Shown: one piece after another, positions 13,065-17,106 of the stretch | How positions within the stretch are numbered: position 1 is the first letter of the stretch | Layout of the letters: every line of letters starts with the position of its first letter | Assembly: GCA_023458755.1 (NCBI GenBank) | Contig: JAEWYE010000014.1 | Coordinates: forward strand, 1 to 17,106 | Source of the DNA: Bacillota bacterium | GTDB taxonomy: Bacteria; Bacillota; Clostridia; Oscillospirales; Acutalibacteraceae | DNA length: 17,106 bases | Direction: 5' to 3' | Notes under the pieces: generated by a model | What the model saw: the letters and a program-made list of their open reading frames with translations, nothing else | Told to the model about the DNA's origin: nothing | Databases searched by the model: none | Made by a program: the position numbers and the translations under genes

Positions 13065-13958
13065 ATGCAGATTAACAGGCTGTTCGAAATGGTTTATCTA
13101 TTGCTAAACAAAAAAGGTATGACCGCCGGGGAGCTCGCAACACACTTCGAGGTTTCACCCCGCACGATTTACCGGGATGTAGAACTTCTATCCTCGGCGG
13201 GAATACCCATTTATATGACCAAGGGCAAGGGCGGCGGAATTGCACTGCTCCCTGACTTCGTTCTCAATAAAACTGTATTGACCGATGATGAAAAGTCAGA
13301 TATTCTCGCTGCACTTCACGCAGTAGAGGCGGTCAGCTTAGAGCAAACCAACACTGCGGTGCAAAAGCTGTCCTCTCTGTTTGGAAACACAAATGCCGAT
13401 TGGGTTGAGGTTGATTTTTCTGGTTGGGCAAATGCTGACGAGGAAACGCAGATGTTCGGCTTGCTGAAAACCGCCATTCTCGGAAAGAAAAAAGTGGCGT
13501 TTCAGTATCACAGCAGCGATGGCAGCACGCAGCGCACAGCAGAACCCTTGAAGCTCTGCTTTAAGGGGCAGAACTGGTACCTTTATGCTTTCTGTACGGT
13601 GCGTCAGGATGATCGGTTTTTTAAGCTGCGGCGCATGAAAGAATTACAGTTGCTTGACGAGCACTTTGAACGCACTGCCCCTGCGAAGATATTTGAAGGC
13701 GGCAAGATTTTTCAAGATGATTTCGTGACCATTACGCTGAAGCTGTCCAAGAACATGGCATATCGAGTCTATGATGAGTTTTCGCAGTACCAGATACTTC
13801 CCAGCGGTGATTTTATTGCACAGCTCACCATGCCCAGAGGTGATTGGGTTTATCATTATCTTGCGACCTTCGGTGAGCATTGTGAAATTATAGAACCGGA
13901 GGATATCCGCCTGCAAATAAAGGAAAAGCTGCAAAAAACGCTGGCACAATATTTATAA
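13065..13958 (+). CDS. WYL-domain transcriptional regulator (YafY/DeoR-like HTH)
   Basis: 297 aa. The N-terminal winged helix (residues 1-60, MTAGELATHFEVSPRTIYRD followed by VELLSSAGIPI) is the HTH_11/DeoR type. The WYL ligand-binding domain (about 137-215) holds the name motif in QNWYLYAF (WYL at 171-173) and the Arg-rich FKLRRMKEL segment. A C-terminal WCX-type extension ends the protein. WYL regulators bind small molecules or nucleic acids and act as repressors or activators. The ATG follows GTAGAGGTGATAAT. Its own promoter and that of the next operon share an inverted 11-bp site, so it probably controls the GyrI-VOC-PPOX genes just downstream. Confidence 0.92.
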   Translation: MQINRLFEMVYLLLNKKGMTAGELATHFEVSPRTIYRDVELLSSAGIPIYMTKGKGGGIALLPDFVLNKTVLTDDEKSDILAALHAVEAVSLEQTNTAVQKLSSLFGNTNADWVEVDFSGWANADEETQMFGLLKTAILGKKKVAFQYHSSDGSTQRTAEPLKLCFKGQNWYLYAFCTVRQDDRFFKLRRMKELQLLDEHFERTAPAKIFEGGKIFQDDFVTITLKLSKNMAYRVYDEFSQYQILPSGDFIAQLTMPRGDWVYHYLATFGEHCEIIEPEDIRLQIKEKLQKTLAQYL

Positions 13959-13959
13959 T

Positions 13960-13989
13960 ATGACACGCTGTTGTCTTTTTAGGTATGAT
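13960..13989 (+). promoter_or_regulatory. Candidate promoter of the GyrI-VOC-PPOX operon, -35 within the shared inverted site
   Basis: ATGACA (13960-13965), 18-nt spacer, TATGAT (13984-13989), each 5 of 6 to consensus. The -35 is the end of ATAATATGACA (13955-13965), which repeats in inverse the site in the promoter of the WYL gene. The site overlaps the WYL stop codon. Confidence 0.5.
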
Positions 13990-14019
13990 ATGCTTTGAGG
14001 GTAGATTGGAGGTATGCAA

Positions 14020-14673
14020 ATGGAAAAATTAGATTATAAGAAAAAGTTTAAGGAGCTATACCATCCCAAATCAGAGCCGTCTGTGATCGATGTGCCGGAA
14101 ATGAAGTTTATTGGGATAAATGGCCGTGGTAACCCCAACGAGGAAAACGGCGAATATCAAAAGGCGATAGAAACACTGTATGCCTTGTCTTATGTGATTA
14201 AAATGATGCCCAAAAGCGGCAATACCCCGCCGGATTACTTTGAATATGTTGTGCCTCCATTGGAAGGGCTTTGGTGGCTTGCAGGTAGCGATGAGTTTGA
14301 TTACAGCAGCAAGTCTCAGTTTTGTTGGACATCTATGATTCGCCAGCCGGAGTTTGTAACAAATACGATATTTGCTGCCGCCTGCGAAATCACAGCAAAG
14401 AAAAAGCCCTATCTTGACCTTTCGGTAGCAAGACTTATGACGTTTACTGAGGGTTTTTGCGTTCAGTGTATGCATCAAGGCAGTTTTGACGATGAACCCG
14501 CAACACTGGAAAAAATGAAAGCTTTTATTGCAGAGGAAGGTCTGCAAACGGATTTGTCTGATCATCGCCGACATCACGAAATTTATCTTTCTGATCCAAG
14601 AAAAGTTGACATTGCAAAGATGAAAACCGTGCTGCGGCTTCCTGTCAAAAGAAAAGGAGAAAAGCATTTATGA
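14020..14673 (+). CDS. GyrI-like small-molecule-binding protein (stand-alone)
   Basis: 217 aa without a DNA-binding domain, of the type annotated as GyrI-like domain protein (COG4832 group, from recall). Recognisable parts are VIDVPEMKFIGINGRGNP near the start, PPDYFEYVVPPLEGLWWLAG in the middle, and a C-terminal RRHHEIYLSDPRKVDIAKMKT stretch. The last is the family's typical ending, where HEIYLSDPR is strongly conserved. It probably binds or hydrolyses a hydrophobic small molecule in the cytoplasm. I chose the ATG at 14020 over the one at 14014, because the latter abuts GGAGGT directly while 14020 gives 7-nt spacing. Its stop overlaps the VOC gene (ATGA). The Trp/Tyr-rich middle suits an aromatic ligand pocket. 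Confidence 0.8.
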   Translation: MEKLDYKKKFKELYHPKSEPSVIDVPEMKFIGINGRGNPNEENGEYQKAIETLYALSYVIKMMPKSGNTPPDYFEYVVPPLEGLWWLAGSDEFDYSSKSQFCWTSMIRQPEFVTNTIFAAACEITAKKKPYLDLSVARLMTFTEGFCVQCMHQGSFDDEPATLEKMKAFIAEEGLQTDLSDHRRHHEIYLSDPRKVDIAKMKTVLRLPVKRKGEKHL

Positions 14674-15059
14674 AATTAGACGGTTTTGGAATTTTCGTAA
14701 AGGATATGCCGACAATGGTGCGCTTTTACCGGGACGTGCTTGGCTTTGAAATCAAAGAGGAAGAAGATGCCAGCAATGTCTATCTGGTGAAAGATGGCAC
14801 TTTGTTTTTACTTTATCGCAGAACCGATTTTGAGCAGATGGCAAAAAGGTCGTTTTCTTATGTAAATGATATTAATGGCCATTATGAAATTGCGATGGGT
14901 GTTGAAAACTATGCTGCAGTAGATGAGACCTTTAAACGAGTAGTTTCAAAAGGTGCAGTACCGATCTTAGAGCCTACAACAGAACCGTGGGGACAGCGGA
15001 CTTGCTATGTTACAGATCCAGAGGGTAACTTAATTGAAATCGGTTCCTTTACCAAATAA
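14670..15059 (+). CDS. VOC (glyoxalase/bleomycin-resistance fold) protein
   Basis: 129 aa with two beta-alpha-beta-beta-beta units. The first starts GFGIFVKDMPTMVRFYRDVLGFEI and the second contains VDETFKRVVSKGAVPILEPTT, ending TCYVTDPEGNLIEIGSF. The terminal Glu in NLIEIG is the usual metal-ligand position. The first-half ligand is less clear, so it could be a metal enzyme (glyoxalase, thiol transferase) or a metal-free drug-binding protein. It is coupled to the upstream GyrI-like gene by an ATGA overlap and followed 54 bp later by the PPOX gene, suggesting a small detoxification operon. The substrate cannot be read from sequence. Confidence 0.88.
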   Translation: MKLDGFGIFVKDMPTMVRFYRDVLGFEIKEEEDASNVYLVKDGTLFLLYRRTDFEQMAKRSFSYVNDINGHYEIAMGVENYAAVDETFKRVVSKGAVPILEPTTEPWGQRTCYVTDPEGNLIEIGSFTK

Positions 15060-15113
15060 GCAGCTACACAATTGCCTGAGCCTAAGCCTAAAAAGAAGGA
15101 GGCGAAATAACAA

Positions 15114-15533
15114 ATGGACTATAGAAAAGAATTTGAGCGCATGATGCAAACACAAACGGCTATGGCGCTGGCTACAGCGGCAGACGGGGCGCCTAATGTA
15201 CGCATCGTTAATTTTTATTATGATACAGAGACAAAAACCCTGTATTTCTCCACCTTTAGTGACAATCAAAAGGTTGTGGAGTTTGAGAAAAATACTCATG
15301 TGGCATTCACAACGATTCCGACGAATGGTGAAGAACACGTTCGGGTTAAAAATGGTATTGTTAAGAAAAGCTCTGTTTCGATTGAAGCAATCAAAGACAA
15401 ATTTTTGACCAAGATGCCGAAATACATTATGAGTATCCCGGATGTGCTCCATGCGTTGCTTCTGTTTGAAATCACCTTTCACGAAGCGGATGTGGTCATT
15501 GATTTTGAACACATGGGAGCCATTGTGGTATAA
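15114..15533 (+). CDS. Pyridoxamine 5'-phosphate oxidase family flavoprotein
   Basis: 139 aa split-barrel FMN-binding protein. The family start is seen in MALATAADGAPNVRIVNFYYD, then TLYFSTFSDNQKVVEFEKNTHVAFTTIP. The C-terminal half diverges. Short proteins of this kind (PPOX-like, general stress protein 26 relatives) reduce or bind diverse compounds with FMN or F420 and are not true PdxH enzymes. The ATG follows AAGAAGGAGGCGAAATAACAA. It is last in the GyrI-VOC-PPOX group and is followed by a strong terminator at 15576-15613. Confidence 0.85.
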   Translation: MDYRKEFERMMQTQTAMALATAADGAPNVRIVNFYYDTETKTLYFSTFSDNQKVVEFEKNTHVAFTTIPTNGEEHVRVKNGIVKKSSVSIEAIKDKFLTKMPKYIMSIPDVLHALLLFEITFHEADVVIDFEHMGAIVV

Positions 15534-15575
15534 TCTGAAACCCATATCAGCATAGGCGAGTTGCAACTATTCTCC

Positions 15576-15613
15576 AAGGCGCACTGTGAATGAACCCACG
15601 GTGTGCCTTTTTT
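15576..15613 (+). terminator. Terminator of the cargo operon
   Basis: The 13-bp stem AAGGCGCACTGTG (15576-15588) with CACGGTGTGCCTT (15597-15609), two G-U pairs, is followed by TTTTATTT. Its right arm and U-run, GGTGTGCCTTTTTTATT (15600-15616), recur identically at 16021-16037. Confidence 0.85.
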
Positions 15614-15644
15614 ATTTCCCCTAAAATGCGTTTCAACAGCAAAA

Positions 15645-15679
15645 CAAGGAGGGCGGCAGAACCGCTCTCCTTGCTTTTT
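15645..15679. terminator. Bidirectional terminator for the 55-aa minus-strand gene
   Basis: Bases 15645-15656 pair with 15662-15673 (12 bp, one G-U), loop CAGAA. CTTTTT follows on the plus strand and TTTTG on the minus strand. It lies 15 nt past the stop of the minus-strand gene. Confidence 0.7.
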
Positions 15680-15693
15680 GCAAACGGGCTTTG

Positions 15694-15861
15694 CTATTTA
15701 TCGCTGCCGTCAGGCTCGGAATCTCTTTTGAGCTCCAGCACAACGCCGTCATCACCGGAGATAAAAAGCTCCTCCGTCTTTTGCTGCGCACGCTGAAGCA
15801 GCGAAATGGCATCCGACACATCATTAAACAGCGAATCATACATTTTTTTGTAGTCTGCCAC
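15694..15861 (-). CDS. 55-aa acidic small protein, GTG start
   Basis: Too short to be found by ordinary ORF cut-offs and read from GTG, not ATG. The product begins (M)ADYKKMYDSLFNDVSDAI, continues as an amphipathic helix (SLLQRAQQKTEELFIS) and ends in an acidic tail, EPDGSDK. Small MADYK...LF...TDAI...AQQ-TEE proteins are common on Firmicutes phages and conjugative elements, from recall, with unknown function. The start is supported by AGGAGGTCAATTGC (7-nt spacing), a promoter at 15909-15937 and a terminator just downstream. It runs against the conjugation operon and sits between two identical terminator arms. It could be part of the original backbone or a further insert. Confidence 0.72.
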   Translation of the reverse strand: MADYKKMYDSLFNDVSDAISLLQRAQQKTEELFISGDDGVVLELKRDSEPDGSDK

Positions 15862-15908
15862 GCAATTGACCTCCTATTTCCTTATTTCGGCGGCCACCGT
15901 TGTGTGGT

Positions 15909-15937
15909 ATTGAAGCTCTGAATGAGCGGATTGTCAA
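15909..15937 (-). promoter_or_regulatory. Promoter of the 55-aa gene
   Basis: On the minus strand, TTGACA (15937-15932), 17-nt spacer, TTCAAT (15914-15909). The perfect -35 and correct spacing make it credible. It lies about 50 bp upstream of the GTG start. Confidence 0.6.
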
Positions 15938-15999
15938 GTCGTTTTTGAAGTTTTCTAAATCTTCGCGCCCTGCCCGAAATCCGTTCAACCAGATACACA

Positions 16000-16034
16000 G
16001 GCACACCGCGGCATTGCTATGGTGTGCCTTTTTT
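16000..16034 (+). terminator. Hairpin with U-run ahead of the TrbL/VirB6-like gene
   Basis: GGCACACC (16000-16007) pairs with GGTGTGCC (16021-16028) and is followed by TTTTTTATT. The remaining 15862-16061 stretch holds only this and the minus-strand promoter. The hairpin would limit read-through from upstream into the VirB6-like gene. Confidence 0.8.
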
Positions 16035-16061
16035 ATTGTCACAGAAGGGGGTGAAAATCCA

Positions 16062-16967
16062 ATGTTTATATGGGACTTTGTCCTTGGAACCGTCATGGAT
16101 CAGATCATCGAATGGCTCTACGGACAGGTGGTCGGCTTTCTGGCCGACTTTTTTGCACAGATGGGAAACATGGGTGTGGAGCTGTTCGAGATGAGCTGGG
16201 TGCAGTCCATCGTCCTGTTTTTCTCCTATCTGGCTTGGGCGCTGTACGGAACCGGGCTGGTGGTGTCGGCATTTGAAACCGGCATTGAATACCAGCACGG
16301 CCGGGGCAGCGTGAAAGACACCGCTTTAAACGCCATCAAGGGCTTTATGGCGGTGTCCCTTTTTACCATCGTGCCGGTGGAGCTGTTCAAGCTCTCGGTG
16401 AATCTCCAGAGTAGCCTCACGGCGGGCATCACCGGCTATGGAACCAGCTTTGGCGACCTTGCCGGGAACATCATTTCCGAGCTTGGCAGCTCACCGGATA
16501 TGGTTGGTGCCATGGGCTCCGGCGTGTTCGGAGGGCTGGCTGTCATTACAAGCCCCATCCTGCTGCTCTTTATAATCATCATGATGGGGTATGCGGTCAT
16601 TAAGGTGTTCTTTGCCAACCTCAAGCGCGGCGGCATTTTGCTGATTCAGATTGCTGTGGGCAGCCTGTATATGTTTTCCGTCCCCCGCGGCTACATCGAC
16701 GGCTTTACCCAGTGGTGCAAACAGATCATCGGCCTGTGCCTCACCACATTTCTGCAAGCGACCATCCTCGCTGCGGGGCTTATGGTGCTGCGAACCCATG
16801 CCCTTCTGGGGCTTGGTCTGATGCTGGCCGCAGGAGAAGTGCCGCGAATTGCCGGAGCCTTCGGGCTGGACACCAGTACAAAGGCCAACGTGATGAGCGC
16901 CGTGTATACCGCACAGGCAGCCGTCAACACCACCCGCACCATCGTACAGGCGGTAGCGCCGAAATAA
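16062..16967 (+). CDS. TrbL/VirB6-like conjugal transfer membrane protein
   Basis: 301 aa, polytopic, with about six membrane segments (around residues 20-40, 50-75, 90-110, 160-190, 200-225, 235-265). It is a mating-channel protein of the TrbL/VirB6 type found on Tn1549/CTn-like elements. Telling stretches are WVQSIVLFFSYLAWALYGTG, KDTALNAIKGFMAVSLFTIV, VIKVFFANLKRGGILLIQI and the C-terminal FGLDTSTKANVMSAVYTAQA. The frame is open back to 15900, but the ATG at 16062 is the start, because GAAGGGGGTGAAAATCC precedes it and the terminator at 16000-16034 lies upstream. On related elements this gene normally follows the DUF3852 gene closely; here 5.5 kb separates them. Confidence 0.9.
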   Translation: MFIWDFVLGTVMDQIIEWLYGQVVGFLADFFAQMGNMGVELFEMSWVQSIVLFFSYLAWALYGTGLVVSAFETGIEYQHGRGSVKDTALNAIKGFMAVSLFTIVPVELFKLSVNLQSSLTAGITGYGTSFGDLAGNIISELGSSPDMVGAMGSGVFGGLAVITSPILLLFIIIMMGYAVIKVFFANLKRGGILLIQIAVGSLYMFSVPRGYIDGFTQWCKQIIGLCLTTFLQATILAAGLMVLRTHALLGLGLMLAAGEVPRIAGAFGLDTSTKANVMSAVYTAQAAVNTTRTIVQAVAPK

Positions 16968-16987
16968 GCACAGAAAGGAAAAAGCCT

Positions 16988-17106
16988 ATGAAATTAATCT
17001 ATGTGGCGTCCCCTTATGCCGGGGACATCGAACAGAACACCGCATTTGCCAGGAAAGCGTGCCGCCATGTGATGAACGAGGGGCACGCTTTTTTTGCGCC
17101 CCATCT
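16988..17106 (+). CDS. DUF4406-like protein (nucleoside deoxyribosyltransferase-like), 3' end outside window
   Basis: Only the first 39 residues are visible: MKLIYVASPYAGDIEQNTAF, then ARKACRHVMNEGHAFFAPH. The pattern of a beta strand ending in ASPY/LxG, a helix with N...A..C, then a second strand ending APH is the DUF4406 family. That family is related in fold to nucleoside 2-deoxyribosyltransferases and is common on phages and ICEs. The ATG follows AGAAAGGAAAAAGCCT, 20 bp after the VirB6-like stop, so it is co-transcribed. The catalytic Glu region would lie outside the window, so activity cannot be judged. Confidence 0.75.
   Translation, partial: MKLIYVASPYAGDIEQNTAFARKACRHVMNEGHAFFAPH

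Noticed and set aside
15900..16061. N-terminal extension of the VirB6-like protein from the upstream in-frame ATG
   Set aside because: The extension runs through a terminator hairpin and a minus-strand promoter, lacks a ribosome binding site and is not like the family. The ATG at 16062 has a strong site.
1..17106. CRISPR arrays, tRNA or rRNA genes
   Set aside because: I saw no regularly spaced repeats and no cloverleaf or rRNA-like stretches on either strand.

Overview
The window is a stretch of an integrative conjugative element (ICE) from a Gram-positive gut-type Clostridia host (Oscillospiraceae/Lachnospiraceae-like). This rests on gene content: a Tad/Flp-type pilus cluster next to type IV secretion proteins of the DUF3852 and TrbL/VirB6 type. 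It also rests on strong AGGAGG-type ribosome binding sites, many ATGA/TGATG overlaps, and a GC-rich backbone broken by AT-rich cargo. No integrase, relaxase, coupling protein or VirB4 lies in the window, so only part of the element is seen.

Layout. (1) 1-7217, all plus strand: a tightly packed Tad-like operon. It holds a prepilin peptidase (5' end cut off), a 44-aa membrane peptide, CpaB/RcpC-like, CpaE/TadZ-like ATPase, CpaF/TadA ATPase, TadB, TadC, an unrecognised 218-aa cytoplasmic protein (possibly DUF3848-like), a DUF4320-type pseudopilin-like protein and a TadE-like protein. (2) 7214-10541: a second unit behind a near-consensus promoter whose -10 lies inside a palindrome. It encodes a bitopic protein with an acidic, Pro-rich linker, a 561-aa secreted protein, a 156-aa protein with an ADP-ribosyltransferase-like N-terminus, and the DUF3852 pilin-like protein. 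(3) 10542-15616: cargo. It carries a membrane diguanylate cyclase (minus), an AraC/GyrI-type regulator (minus), and a plus-strand group of a WYL regulator, GyrI-like protein, VOC protein and PPOX-family flavoprotein. (4) 15617-16061: two terminator hairpins around a 55-aa minus-strand gene. (5) 16062-17106: the conjugation backbone resumes with a TrbL/VirB6-like membrane protein and the start of a DUF4406-like gene.

The most striking feature is at the DUF3852/cargo boundary. The last codons of the DUF3852 gene (WTILGM-stop) occur three times, at 10520-10541, 11877-11898 and 12959-12980. The copies bound two one-gene units of about 1.36 and 1.08 kb. In each unit the minus-strand gene ends 11-12 nt from a long hairpin that sits 3-5 nt after a WTILGM copy. 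Copies B and C also share sequence 5' of the core (TGCAAGrAT) that copy A lacks. That is the pattern expected if A is the host-gene half-site and B and C carry element ends. I read this as tandem site-specific integration of small gene cassettes at the 3' end of a conjugation gene that leaves the gene intact. No recombinase is visible, so the mechanism is inference.

How the genes may work together: the Tad-like machine probably builds a surface filament or attachment structure, and the DUF3852/TrbL genes belong to the mating channel. The cargo adds signalling (c-di-GMP) and small-molecule-responsive regulation. A shared 11-bp inverted site at two promoters suggests that the WYL regulator controls both itself and the GyrI-VOC-PPOX operon.
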